Assembly: GCA_028564925.1 (NCBI GenBank)
Contig: CM053033.1
Span: 209,064,642-209,128,641 of the forward strand
Direction of reading: 5' to 3'
Length of the DNA stretch: 64,000 bases
Source of the DNA: Lithobates sylvaticus
Taxonomy: Eukaryota > Chordata > Amphibia > Anura > Ranidae
Shown here: piece by piece, positions 9,551-20,579 of the stretch
Layout of the letters: each line of letters opens with the position of its first letter
How positions within the stretch are numbered: position 1 is the first letter of the stretch
The notes under the pieces: generated by a model
Told to the model about the DNA's origin: nothing
Databases searched by the model: none
The model's input: only the letters and a program-made list of their open reading frames with translations
Program-made: the position numbers and the translations under genes

Positions 9551-11180
9551 TAATGAAAGGCTGCTCTTGGCAAATAAAACCCATGCCACACACTCCCTGT
9601 CATTATCCAAAGTTGACGAATCCCCAAAACATACATAAATATGTATAAAAGGCACAAAAAAAGCACATAGTAACATGTGTTAAAAATGTGTATTACTGTA
9701 TATACACGTGTTTGAAAAGGGCTCCTATAAACTCAATCTCTGCTGAGAGGAACTGATTTGTAACAGCGTCCTTCACTGAGGTATTACAATCAAAGGAAGG
9801 ACAAATGTTCTTTTACTAAAAAGTACACTATCCCTGCGCAATGAGCACTCATAAACTTAAATAGAGTCCTCTCTTGAGACTTAAAATGCTCAGTAGATAG
9901 ATGGCTGTGTTGAAGAGGATTGTGGAGAGCGCATTATAACAAAGCTTCAGCCTGGAGCATGCCCTGACAGTCTTCTTATGGTAACTTATTAGTTTTGGTG
10001 TGGTTTATTGTATATTTTAGTTTAAGAGAGCTAGGGAGACCGGTACCTTTTAGTAAAAGTACACTTGTACTTTAAGGCAATACAACTTCGTATGATATTG
10101 GTTCAATAGTAAATTGTCGAGTGACTGTAGGATAAAGCTGAAGTTTAACAATTTTAAAAAATCTCTGCAGCTTTAGTCATATTAGTTATATTTAGTCCGA
10201 CTTCATTATGGCAGCTGGATCCTGGAAAAGTCTTCACAGGAAGGGATGCCCATCCTCTTCCTGGCTTCTGCATTGGTTAACAACTTCAGGCCTTCAGGCA
10301 AAATAGCATAACAAATGGTCCAGCAGGGACATGGCCACTCCTCCCCCCTGTTCTTCCATGGATTACACTGCTTGAAACATGATCTGTGAATGGGGAGAGA
10401 ATCCTGTGACTGATCCGCCTCTCCCTATTCATAGATTACAGGTATTATATTCAGTAAAAACACTTTTCTCAATGGAGACGGAAGAAGTAGGGGGCATGTC
10501 TCTGTCAGACTATCTTGACCAGTGTAGATAAGATGTCCCACCTTCATAAGACTGCCACCATGATCATACTCCAAAACCTGTCCCACTTATCATTACCTAC
10601 CTTTTAACGAGACCACACTTGAACTGGAGTATAACTGGCCATAGCAGCCTTTTTATTCACAAATATTCAAAAATATATACACATTTTAACCAAAACAGAA
10701 GATTCCATAATCTCAGTTGCTCCTCCCCCTGATGGTGTTTGATGGCACTTCCCAACCTAACTCCATGCCACTTCCACACTGCAGGTTTTTTCGTATTAGG
10801 CCTCCAGCCATGTCACACCAGCTCAGAGCCAAACCCATTCCAGCAGTGCCACCATTACCATCATCCAGTTAATCCATGTTAACTGAATACACAATGGGCC
10901 CATATCACCGATGAGTCCCCCACACTTCCATCTCTTAGGCACTATCAAAGACCACCACCGCCATCTCCTTGCTGCCATGACATGTCCATTGTTACCTGAA
11001 ATAAGAAAAAATTAAAACACAAAACACAGGGAGGGTGGGTGAGCAACTATTCCTCTGACAAGATCCCCTGCAGTGTTGCCTGTGTCACCCCCTTGCTCCT
11101 TAAATAAACTAAACCCCACCTATTCCCCTTTCTCTTCCAATCATTAAACCCCCACCTTTTCTCTATTTTGTTAACCCATG
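9551..11180. other. No gene or recognised element
   Basis: About 1.6 kb of mixed sequence with no long frame, no clear terminal inverted repeats and no tandem array. It may be unique intergenic or intronic DNA. Confidence 0.5.
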
Positions 11181-11183
11181 CTG

Positions 11184-11390
11184 CTATATATATATATAGT
11201 GAAGTTATATATTTGTAGATATAGATATAGATATATATATATAGAGATATAGATATAGATATAGATATCCAAATCACCAAATGAAAAATATATCTATATT
11301 TCTCAATAAGCCAAAAAAAAATATATATCAATATCTACATATATATATATATATAAATATATATAGATATATAGATCTATACGTGTATAA

Positions 11391-11486
<96 letters not shown>

Positions 11487-11515
11487 GTACATATATCTCT
11501 ATATAGATATTTTTT
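11184..11515. repeat. AT-rich microsatellite cluster with an (AT)n core of about 85 bp
   Basis: Scattered TATATA and GATATA tracts surround an uninterrupted (AT)n from about 11394 to 11478. Tyrosine/isoleucine-rich frames across it on both strands are artefacts of the repeat. Confidence 0.95.
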
Positions 11516-11789
11516 ATTATTTGTTGGTTATCAAAAGGATTAGTTATTACACATGATACAATTGTGAGTCAGCAGAGCTTGCCCTTAATTCAGATCTTAA
11601 CCCTCACCTTTCCAGCGACTGCACTTGCAGTTCCATTGAAGTTGCACTTTACACTTGTATTGTCAAATGAATGTTTAGACATGTACCTGCCTACTCCTAA
11701 AGAAACTATGTTTTTGAATAACAAGCACGTATATCATTATTTGATGAAAATTAAATGACCATTTATTCTGGTTAAAACAAACAAGGCAA

Positions 11790-12110
11790 AACAAAATAGG
11801 AAGGCAAACACTGGAGCCACTTGTAGATTTTGTGAAGACTTTTTGCCCCAACGGCAGACACCAAGTTTGTGAAGCCAAAATTAAGCTTGGGCACATTTCA
11901 TACAATATAGGGAGCACAAGAAGATTGACCAGGAATCAGACAGACCAGGAACAGCAGCAGATGACATCTATGTCCCCAAGCTGTGGCACTACAACAGCCT
12001 GTGTCTTCTGTGAGACCAGACTGAAGCCAGGCAATCACTTCCGACTCTTCCCACCACGCTTCCCTGCACTCTTCCCTGCAGTCTTCCCTGCACGCTTCCT
12101 TGCTCACTTA
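11790..12110 (+). pseudogene. Decayed MADF-domain gene copy (PIF/Harbinger accessory protein)
   Basis: Read in shifting frames, the strand gives TLEPLVDFVKT, then ADTKFVK, then KKIDQESDRPGTAADDIYVP, KLWHYNS and QSLPTLPTTLPCTLP. These line up in order with the better copy on the opposite strand at 12287-12776 (GPLVAFVKT, NTKFVE, VYVPKLWYYN, QSLTLPSTLPS). The family is the MADF (Myb/SANT-like) DNA-binding protein that accompanies the DDE transposase in PIF/Harbinger elements. This copy has stops and frame changes and is not functional. No transposase is nearby. Confidence 0.7.
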
Positions 12111-12286
12111 TCACCCAATTGTCATGCCGGCCCTTTGCACCAATGTTGTCTAACGCTTTTTTTTGCCACTACTGGATGTATGTATACACTATATATGTAT
12201 CGATATGTTGCACCAACACTTTTAGAAGTGTGCATAATTTTTGTCAGTTTTTTTCACAATTTTGAGTTCAGGGTGTTAATTGTTTC

Positions 12287-12776
12287 ACATTTTAACGTTT
12301 ACAGCATTAATATTCACACAATCGGAGGGGTCTTCTCCTTCCGTGGAAGCCTCAGCTGGGGTGGAGGGAAGAGTGGAGGGAAGAGTGGAGGGAAGGGTGG
12401 AGGGAAGAGTCAGTGATTGCCTGGGTTCCATCTGGTCACCTATAAAAGTCAGTTGGTTGTAGTACCACAGCTTGGGTACATAAACATTCTCTGCTGCTGC
12501 TCCTGATCTGACTGATTCCTCAATCTTCTTGCGCTCCCGCTTGTACATGTGCCTTAAACTTGCAATTCTGGCTTCCACAAACTTGGTGTTTGCGTTGGGG
12601 ACTTTAGTCTTCACAAAAGCCACAAGTGGCCCCAGTGTTGCCTTCCGGACATCCCTATTGCCATATAAAGGGTTCTTGAGCTGCCACAGGTTGGTATTTT
12701 TCTGTACAGGGCAATGAATTCGGACATGAACTGCTGGTCCTTGAATGGATTCAACTGGGGTGATGACTGTTTGTTT
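12287..12776 (-). pseudogene. MADF-domain protein of PIF/Harbinger type, main exon
   Basis: On the minus strand the frame gives NLWQLKNPLYGNRDVRKATL, GPLVAFVKTKVPNANTKFVE, RIASLRHMYKRERKKIEESV, SGAAAENVYVPKLWYYNQLT and FIGDQMEPRQ: the MADF domain followed by the VPKLWYY block typical of Harbinger accessory proteins, then a short tandem TLPS tail from a 12-bp repeat and a stop near 12287. The domain's first part (SEFIALYRKIP) lies in another frame, so one base seems lost just before NLW. An acceptor (AACAAAACAG) precedes the exon at about 12777. The encoded protein would bind DNA and help transposase reach termini and nucleus; here it is a broken relic or the remains of a larger element. Confidence 0.75.
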
Positions 12777-13318
12777 CTGTTTTGTTAGTAATGGCAATAC
12801 AAAAGACCAAAAAACACAAATGTTACTTAAACGCACAACCAGTTTTTCTTAACAAACATTACACAACACACCCACACACAGGCAGCAACCCCTACACACA
12901 GGCAGCAACCCCTACACACAGGCAGCAACACATCCACACAGGCAGCAACCCCTACACACAGGCAGCAACCCTACACACAGGCAGCAACCCCTACACACAG
13001 CCAGCAACACATCCACACAGGCAGCAACCCTACACACAGGCAGCAACCCCTACACACAGGCAGCAACCCCTACACACAGGCAGCAACCCCTACACACAGC
13101 AGCAACACATCCACACAGGCAGCAACCCTACACACAGGCAGCAACCCCTACACACAGCCAGCAACACATCCACACAGGCAGCAACCCTACACACAGGCAG
13201 CAACCCCTACACAACAGCCAGCAACCCCTACACACAGCCAGCAACACACACATATCCTTAAAAAATGCTGGCCCAAAACCAAAAAAAAACACAGTAATGC
13301 ATCCTAGAAAACACTTAC
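12777..13318 (-). other. Intron of the minus-strand MADF gene
   Basis: On the minus strand an exon ending in GGAAACGAAG meets GTAAGTGTTTTC at 13318 and the intron ends AACTAACAAAACAG-like at 12777. The intron is largely filled by the 20-bp minisatellite. The upstream exon (13319 to about 13390) would read VIRLFEGPRVPERKR; its true start was not identified. Confidence 0.5.
12868..13251. repeat. Minisatellite, 20-bp unit, about 19 copies
   Basis: Tandem CACACAGGCAGCAACCCCTA with variants CACATCCA and CAGCCAGCAA. Sub-patterns of three or four units repeat, hinting at higher-order structure. It lies inside the intron of the MADF gene copy. Confidence 0.95.
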
Positions 13319-13399
13319 CTTCGTTTCCGTTCGGGAACACGTGGGCCCCTCAAACAGCCTTATCACCTTGTCATGCCGGCCCTTTGCTAGTCCTTTTCA

Positions 13400-14037
13400 T
13401 TCCCTCACTCCAGGCCTCTCTATACTGCAGTTCTGCCTGAAGACAAAAAGTTGTTCCAGCAGTGCTGAAGACAAGAAGAGGAAAGGCATCCCGGCACAGA
13501 AGATCTCCAGTAATTCTCTAGAAATTGTAGAATCTCTAATGACAATAGCCCTGTTTTCCCTACCACTTGGGCTTTGCACAGATAACAAAAGTGCGCACTA
13601 GAGGTCAGATATTACACTGGCCATTGTGCCTACAGCATACGAAAAGTATAATAAGTATTGCCAGCATGACATAACTGAGGCAGCAAGAAAATATAACACA
13701 AACAAATACATTGTAGCCTGTTTAGCTCAAACTAAGAGGAAAGTGGATCCCCCCTAAACAAAATGTTCCGACATCAAATCCATCACCATAAAATGTCTAT
13801 CTGCAGAGCAACATTCTCTGCCTTCGATCAAGGTTTGCAATCACAGCAGTAGCATAATTGCTTCTGATTATTCCAGTTTCTCTGGTACACTTTTCTAGCC
13901 AAAATTGGCTTTCCCACTGCTTTTTTCACAGACCTCAAATTTTTATCAACTTGCCATCCCAAACCAGTGGAACTATATGGGCAATAATTTGCTGGATTGA
14001 TACATATTCAGAACTTGCCACAATAACCACTTTGGCA
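13400..14037. other. No gene or recognised element
   Basis: No coding frame stands out. The 15-mer CATGCCGGCCCTTTG occurs both here (about 13373) and at 12122, linking the two MADF copies to a common ancestral repeat. Beyond that I see nothing. Confidence 0.4.
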
Positions 14038-14178
14038 CAGTCTACATCAAATAGGTTATTAGCAGATGGCTAAAAAAGTTATTTATATGGAACTGCTGCC
14101 CCCACTAATACATCCACATCAGTGGAGTATATAGTTATATGAATTGAAACAGTAGGTGTGGAGCTATTCTAAAATATA

Positions 14179-15105
14179 CAGTAAAACCTTGGTTTGAGAG
14201 TAACTTGGTTTGAGAGCGTTTTGCAAGACAAGCAAAATGTTTTAATAAATTTTGACTTGATATACAAGCGATGTGTTGATATACAAGTAGCGTCACATCC
14301 CAACTGAGTATAAAAGAGAAGAGAGGTGCCTCTACTTGTAGCAATATGGTTACATTTAATGAAGGTACAACATTTAGCAACATATTTTTACACTGATGCT
14401 GCATACACACGAGCGGAATTTCCGTCTGAAAAAACTTGGATGGTTTTTCCGACGGAATTCCACTCAAGCTTGGCTTGCATACACACGGTCACACAAAAGT
14501 TCTCTCAACTTTCAAAAGTCAAGAACACGGTGACTTACAACACTATGACGAGCCGAGAAAATGAAGTTCAATGCTACCGAGCATGCATCGAATTGTTTCC
14601 GAGCATGCGTAGGAATTTTTCATGTCGGAATTGCTACAGACAATCGGAATTTCCAATCGAAACCCTTTCCGACCGAAAAATAGAGAACCTGCTCCCAATC
14701 TTTTGCTGGCGGGAATTCCGCCAGCAAAAGTCCGATGGAGCATACACATGGTCGGAATTTCCGACCAAATGCTCACATCAGACTTTTGGGGGAATTTCCG
14801 ATCATGTGTACACGGCATTAGAGACGCCTCTCTTCTCTTTTATACTCTGTAGCTCCTGCTGGATTTTGATCCCCTTGTGGAGGCTGCCATTTGTGGATGT
14901 ACATTTTATGGTTACACAACCTGGTTACATTGCTAGAATCTTTTTATATGGACTATAAACTGAAGGACCTATGAATAAATGGTTGTGGAACTAATCATTT
15001 GAGTTTCCATTATTTTTTATGGGGAAATTCGCTTTGATATACAAGTACTTTGGATTACAAGCATTTTTCTGGAACAAATTATGCTTGCAATCCAAGGTTT
15101 TACTG
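14179..15105. mobile_element. Pogo/Tigger-like nonautonomous element, TA target
   Basis: It begins CAGTAAAACCTTGGTTTGAG and ends CAATCCAAGGTTTTACTG, flanked by TA on both sides (14177-14178, 15106-15107). The empty site is visible in the inverted arm of its host (TTCTAAAAAATATACACAATCC). Subterminal blocks repeat TGATATACAAG. CAGT termini with TA targets fit pogo-type Tc1/mariner elements. No transposase; a Harbinger MITE sits inside. Confidence 0.75.
14397..14817. mobile_element. PIF/Harbinger-type MITE nested in pogo-like element
   Basis: Ends TGCTGCATACACACGAGCGG and GATCATGTGTACACGGCA match the TGCC...GGCA family, with subterminal GGAATTTCCG hairpins and the internal block GGAATTCCGCCAGCAAAAG. 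The right flank is TTA and the left is TGA, so one base of the duplication has changed or the end slipped. Confidence 0.8.
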
Positions 15106-16184
15106 TATACACAATCCTGTACCAGGGATCTGAGTGCTCCAATGACACACTCTAACCAGTGACTTATGTATCTGGACCATCTAATGTGCAAAAATATAAT
15201 AATATAAAAAGGTGACTTCTTATGGTGACCCTATAGGTATTTCACTCCCTGGAAATACTCACCCCTCAAAGGGGCATATCACGTTCACAGTGTTTGCCAC
15301 TGTGTGGCAGTATCCAGATCCATGCCTTTAGAGATCTATGTGCTTTACTCTTTTAAATGTTCATCCGTATTACCCACATGCAGAGAAAAGATGCTCCCAT
15401 AGCACAATACCATTTTCCAAAAGTTTTATTGAGTGCATACAGTTGAAAACATACTCACATCCTCTCTGTATGTTTAAATGTTTTAAAACCAGGAGGCCGG
15501 GACGATTTGCGTTCCACGGCCCTAAACCGGAAGTGAAGAAAAGGCGCTAGAAGCTCCGCCAAAGCACCAGTCACTTTATTTAGAGTTGCACTTTTGTCAC
15601 TTCATTATATGAATTCATTGAATTGTCAGTCACCAGCTCATAACACCAGTCACTTTATTATATTTTATTATTATATTTTTGGACATTAGATAGTCCAGAT
15701 ACATAAGTCACTGGTTAGAGTGCGTCATTGGAGCACTCAGATCCCTGGTACAGGATTGTGTATATTTTTTAGAACAGCGCCACACCTACTCTTTCAATTC
15801 ATTCAACAGTCTACATCAGGCATGTCAAACTTACACGAAACAGCGGGATAAATTGAGTGGACAAAATCTGAAATCTTCAAGAGGGCCACATTATTTCTAC
15901 TGAGGGACTAACCTACTTCATTATGGCACTTTGGGACTTAAAACTTTAGTAAAAATTACACTTTAAAATAATTAATCCCAGAGAAAATGGCCCCAATAAT
16001 GCATGAAATATTTAGCTGCAAAATTATAGAAGAAACCATAACTTATCAATGGGAGAATAGTTGGGGGTGTCTTTTAATCTTTGGCTGCTCTGCTTTACCC
16101 AGGCACAGATACATAGTGAAAGGAGAGTCTGTTGAACTTTATAAGGTCTTTGTAAAATTTTAGAGACTTTTCCCCTTGGTGGGT

Positions 16185-16903
16185 AAAGGGAATTTAATAA
16201 GACACGTGGCCATTCACTAAAATTAGAAGAAAAGCGGTCTAACCTTAAACTGCAAAGAGGGTTCTTTACTGTAATGCCACGTACACACGATCAGAGTTTT
16301 TGTCTGAAAAATCTTGGATGTTTTTTTCGACGGCATTCCACTCAAGCTTGGCTTGCATACACACGGTCACACAAAAGTTCTCTGAACTTCGAACGCCAAG
16401 AACGTGGTGATGTACAGCACTACGACAAGCCGAGAAAATTAAGTTCAATGCTTCCGAGCATGCGTCAAATTGTTTCCGAGCATGCGTAGGAATTTTGCAC
16501 GTCAGAATTGGTACAGATGATCAGAGTTTCCAATCGGAACTTTTTTGGTTGGAAAAATAAAGAACCTGCTCTCAATCTTTTGCTGGCAGGAATTCCGCCA
16601 GCAAAAGTCTGATAGAGTATACACACGGTCGCATTTTCCGGTGAAAAGGTCTCATCTGACTTTTGCTGGTGGAATTTCCGATCGTGTGTACGGGGCATAA
16701 GAGCGGTAAGGATGTTGAATTCTCTTCCACAGGCAGTTGTTTCAGCGAGGAGCATAGATCATTTCAAAAACATTTTTAATAAGCACCTGAACGACTACAA
16801 AATACAGTTATATACAATGTAATACTAACATAAGATCACACACATGGTTTGGACTTGATGGACTTGTGTCTTTATTCAACCTAGCTTACTATGTAACTAT
16901 GTA
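16185..16903 (+). mobile_element. 3' end of a CR1/Rex1-like LINE, split by a MITE
   Basis: The text TTAGAAGAAAAGCGGTCTAA..., GAGGGTTCTTTACTGTAA, GAGCGGTAAGGATG and TTGGACTTGATGGACTTGTG follows the LINE at 24780-25030 almost word for word. It ends in the family's 3' tail (CTTACTATGTAACTATGTAA). Translated remnants read RRxFFTVRAVRMWNSLPQ-like. The only large difference from the other copy is a 423-bp Harbinger MITE at 16275. Confidence 0.8.
16275..16697. mobile_element. PIF/Harbinger-type MITE in LINE, TAA duplication confirmed by empty site
   Basis: The element runs from TGCCACGTACACACGATC to GATCGTGTGTACGGGGCA. TAA occurs at 16272-16274 and 16698-16700, while the uninterrupted LINE at 24826 has a single TAA in CTTTACTGTAAGAGCGGTAA. 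This fixes both the element edges and the 3-bp duplication, and so supports the family assignment for all similar copies in the window. Confidence 0.92.
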
Positions 16904-17423
16904 AGGGTTTGAGTGCAACTCACTTGGGGATTGAATGATTTATTCTAGCAGAGTTGTATAATTGTCACAATCTTTAAATTGGATTGGATACCATCTGAGG
17001 TTTTCCTGAGTGTTTCACAGTACTTGAAGTAATGGTATATTTAAAACCCATGAAACGCATCTTATTGATCGTTGAATACCCTGTTTACAAATGATAAGGG
17101 TATCAGCGATATGCTAAAGGGAGGGGAGGACACTGGTTAATTGTGAAACAAGTATTTTATGTATAGTAAAATGAATTGCTATGTGTTGTGAATAAACTGA
17201 GTGTGGTCAGAATGTTACGAACCTTAAAGGTCTAAGGATCAGTGAGTTTAGAAAGATAAAATTAAGAATATATTTAGTTTTAATTTTGGTGTACATTTCT
17301 TATGTGTGGGCACCCTAAAAGTCCTAATCATACTTGGTTTACTCTTCTGGGTAATTTGAGGGATGTTGTGTCCAACTGTGTACGTTGTTATTTGGGCAAC
17401 TTATATATTGTTTTTTTTTAACC
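16904..17423. other. No gene or recognised element
   Basis: AT-rich sequence with no long frame, repeat array or terminal inverted repeats that I can see. Confidence 0.5.
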
Positions 17424-17868
17424 TTAAAGTGGAGCTCCACCCAAAAGGGGAAGCTCCACTTGTTCGCTCCCTCCCCCCCCCCCCCCTCGACTGCCACATT
17501 TTCCACTTTTTTGGGGGAGGGGGGAGTGGATACCTGTCAAAACTAAGCACACGTTCCCACTTTCGTGTTAGATTGCACAATGATGGCAGCGATCTACGAA
17601 AAATTCTGGCCCATCCCCGCCTTGTGGTAGACACAGAGGTCCCAGAAGACAGCGGGACCATTCAGAAAGTGATTCACTTCCTGTTTCCCTTAGTGAAGAT
17701 GCCAGCACCTGCACCTGCAGCCGATGGATGAATCGGCTAGGGGTGCCGACTTTGCGGGATATCCGGACAGGTGAGTGTCCTTATATTAAAAGTTAACAGC
17801 CACAGTATTTGTAGCTGCTGACTTTTAATTATTTTATTTTTTTTGTACAGGCTGGAACTCCGCTTTAA
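17424..17868. mobile_element. T2/Kolobok-like MITE, TTAA target
   Basis: It starts TTAAAGTGGAGCTCCACCC and ends GGCTGGAACTCCGCTTTAA. Xenopus T2-family MITEs are known for TTAAAGGRR termini with TTAA targets, and this fits. The 3' subterminal block (GTAGCTGCTGACTTTTAAT) is shared, inverted, with the copy at 41586-42434. Internal frames are not genes. Confidence 0.8.
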
Positions 17869-18080
17869 AACCCTGATGGCCTCACAAAAGGAGCGAGAAG
17901 CCTTGATGTGACCTGTAGAACCTCATCTATGTTTCTGTGTCTCTAACATTAGTTGGTTGAAATAAAAAAAAAAAAAAACACTATTAGCTTAGGGAAATTT
18001 AAACCATTTAAAACATGAACAATAAGAGAGTAACAGAAATATAATCTAACAAAAGTGTTAATAATGACTTATATGAATTA

Positions 18081-18463
18081 GGCCCCTTTCACACTGGGGC
18101 GGGAGCCGCTGCGACGGTAAAGCAGCGCTATATTTAGCGCTGCTTTACCGTCGTTTTAGCCGCGGGATTCGGCCGCTAGCGGTGTGGTTTTAACCCCCGT
18201 AACGGCGCTTTGCGGCGATATTGCCGCGGTATTACCATTACAATGGGTAGGAGCGGTATAGGAGCGGTGAATACACGGCTCCTATACCGCTCCAAAGATG
18301 CTGCTAGCAGGACTTTTTTGACCGTCCTGCTAGCGCACCGCTCCAGTGTGAAAGCCCGCCGGCTTTCACACTTAAGTGAATGGGGCCGGATTTTTTCAGG
18401 CGGTGTACAGGCGCTATTTTTAGCGCTGTACCGCCTGAAAAACGCCGTAGTGTGAAAGGGGCC
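18081..18463. mobile_element. PIF/Harbinger-type MITE (GGCCCCTTTCACAC family), TTA duplication
   Basis: It begins GGCCCCTTTCACACTGG and ends AGTGTGAAAGGGGCC, with TTA on both sides (18078-18080, 18464-18466). The interior is a chain of perfect or near-perfect hairpins such as TAAAGCAGCGCTA...TAGCGCTGCTTTA and GGCGGTGTACAGGCGC...GCGCTGTACCGCC. No coding. Confidence 0.88.
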
Positions 18464-19570
18464 TTAGGGAGTAAGCACACTTTCATAAAATGCTTTTATC
18501 TTCACATCAGCATATCCTCCTGGGATGACCATTATTCTATATGGCCATAAGTTGGCTATAGACACCAATGTCAGATGAGGCTGGAGGACATGAACAATGT
18601 CCTCAATTAGCTAATAAAACAGCCGTATTTTCCACTTGAAGCTTGCATCAGTCATGATGCTGCTGTATTTAAAGGGACTACATCTACATCTCTTTTTATA
18701 TCTTGCCTAAGCCCTACGTGGCATGGTTTCCATTATCAATACTTGAATTCATCATATCTCACTAATGAAATGTTGGGGTGTAAAGAGAGCCTTTAAATAA
18801 GTGAAACAAACATACAACCTTTAAAGGGCTAACGGGACTGCAGTAAAGTGGCTTACTGAATGAAAAATTGTGACAGATAAAAAGTCTGTTTCAGGCGGTG
18901 TAGCAAGCACAGAATAAATCATAGTTGCAGCCTTACTGTAACATAAGGACAAACAGGTCTTATAGTACTATCATGCTTTATGACTTTTTCTTTATGACTT
19001 TAAAAGATTGGGGATACAAATACTGAATCTCTCCAATAATACGGAGGATGCAATGTGGCCCTGCAAGACAGAGCAAGCATAAAAGATGGGAAAATATTCA
19101 TTTCACTTTTTAAGGTGGAACAATAATGCAAAATGAATACACGTTTATTGTAAGATTCAGGGTGCCTGATATGATGAAAATGTTTTGTATCTCTAAGATA
19201 TGGGACTTTGTATGCAGCACTGAGAATTTTCAGCAAAATTAAAACATATGTATAAAAAAGTACCAACTTGTATTATACACAAACCAAAAAAAATGATTCT
19301 ATTGAAATACACCTCCATTTGTAAGGTATTTTTTTTGGGCTATTTATCTGCCTTTTCCCTGTAATAGACCTGGTGGTATCTTTGGGGGGCATAAAAGCCT
19401 GAGTTTTTCCCTGTGAGTGTCTTTATTCAGGTCTAAGATGGTTATCATGTATGCTTCTAAACATCCTGGTATTCAAAGGGTTAAAGCAAGCTTGGTATTG
19501 ATTTTTAGAACTGGTGAAGGTATTTAAGGTAAAAGTGATCTGGTTGACTCTAGAGCCACCCGATCACTTT
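18464..19570. other. No gene or recognised element
   Basis: About 1.1 kb of AT-rich DNA without an element I can name or a convincing frame. Low repeat content suggests unique sequence. Confidence 0.45.
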
Positions 19571-19577
19571 TGCAGGG

Positions 19578-20020
19578 CTCTCAGTCTGTGCCCATCAATT
19601 CTAAGCCCCATCAGTCTGTGCCCATAAATCCTGAGCCCCTCAGTCTGTAAAGGGCTCAGAGTCAGCATTGATGGGCACAGACTGAGGGGCTCAGGATTGA
19701 TGTGCACAGACTGAGGGGCTCAGAGTCAGCATTGATGGGCACAGACTGAGGGGTTTTAAAGTCAGCATTGATGGGCACAGACTGAGGGGCTCAGGAATAA
19801 TGGGCACAGACTGAGGGGCTCAGAGTCAGCATTGATGGGCAGTCTGTGCCCATTAATCCTCCTGAGCCCCTCTGACTGTGCCCATCAATGCTGACTATGA
19901 GCCCCTCAGTCTGTGCCCATCAATGCTGACTCTGAGCCCCTCAGTCTGCCCATCAATCCTGAGCCCCTCAGTCTGTGCCCATCAATGCTGACTCTGAGCC
20001 CTCAGTCTGTGCCCATTGCA
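19578..20020. repeat. Minisatellite arranged in opposing orientations
   Basis: The unit TGATGGGCACAGACTGAGGGG, alternating with CTCAGAGTCAGCAT and CTCAGGAT, runs forward from about 19650 to 19838 and then as its reverse complement to about 20020; a short reversed block also precedes it (19578-19650). The DNA can therefore fold into a long imperfect hairpin. Confidence 0.9.
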
Positions 20021-20041
20021 GACTCACCAGTGCCTGGTTCG

Positions 20042-20206
20042 CACAGTGGGTATCTCCCACTGTGTCACGAAGCTTGCGTCTCAATTCTTCCGTGGCACTG
20101 TAAAAGGCTCCTCCTGTGATAGATGGAAGTTCTGTCTATCACAGGAGGAGCCGGTGTAGGAGGCAGTACTCTGTTACAGCGCCACTGAAGAATTAAGACG
20201 TAAGCT
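20042..20206. repeat. Two adjacent hairpins (20042-20064 and 20071-20206)
   Basis: CACAGTGGG-TATCT-CCCACTGTG is a perfect 9-bp stem. Next, AGCTTGCGTCTCAATTCTTC pairs with GAAGAATTAAGACGTAAGCT about 100 bp on, and the inner GGCTCCTCCTGTGATAGA pairs with TCTATCACAGGAGGAGCC. It may be a small foldback MITE; no target duplication was found. Confidence 0.75.
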
Positions 20207-20375
20207 CATGTCGGTGTCATACACTTTGATACGTCCAATGTGGGTCGTGATGCGGGTATGTATGCCTTGCTACCAATGTAATACACAACATATGCATTCA
20301 TTGCCTTTCCATATGTTCCTAACTTATGTTATATCTTATCATAGAATGTTCTACACTTATGACCTTCTCTCTCAA

Positions 20376-20421
20376 ATTCTCTGAAGAAGGGATAGTCCTG
20401 TTTCCCGAAACGCGTCTGTCA
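20376..20421 (+). ncRNA. Hammerhead ribozyme motif, type I with minimal stem III (near consensus)
   Basis: The core CTGAAGA (20381-20387), then a hairpin GGGA...TCCC as stem II, then GAAA (20407-20410), CGCG (20411-20414) and TC. This is the hammerhead order CUGANGA, stem II, GAAA, stem III, UH. Stem III here is only the self-complementary CGCG, as in Penelope-like retroelement hammerheads, which are thought to cleave as dimers. Stem I pairs poorly, so this copy may be impaired. It lies in an AT-rich repeat of about 350 bp ending near 20580. Confidence 0.65.
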
Positions 20422-20579
20422 TAACAAGAACAAACTACCACGTCATCTATTAGCTCGACATGAGCCCTTGTATACTTTATTATTTTATGCAATGGTGACG
20501 TATGCACCGCCATTTTTATAATGTATTAATAAACTTTATATTTTTGTACCTAATTAACTTAAGTATTTGAGTCTGCCCT

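Larger units (their letters stand above)
14050..15806. mobile_element. Foldback retroelement-like repeat, 12-bp target duplication, with nested insertions
   Basis: CAGTCTACATCA flanks the segment on both sides (14038-14049 and 15807-15818). Inside, about 150 bp at the right end (15650-15806) are the inverted copy of the left arm (about 14135-14178 continuing at 15106-15225); both read GTAGGTGTGGxGCTxTTCTAAAA...CACAATCCTGTACCAGG. A head of about 85 bp lies before the left arm, and a loop of about 420 bp holds GCGTTCCA and GGAAGTGAAGAA, also found in the foldback at 34077-35673. The left arm is split by a pogo-like element. Long target duplication with internal inverted arms suggests retroposition (Penelope-like or similar), not a cut-and-paste element. 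No coding region is seen. Confidence 0.65.

Noticed and set aside
12862-13251. CRISPR-like regular repeats
   Set aside because: Repeats are head-to-tail with no unique spacers, in a vertebrate-type genome; it is a minisatellite.
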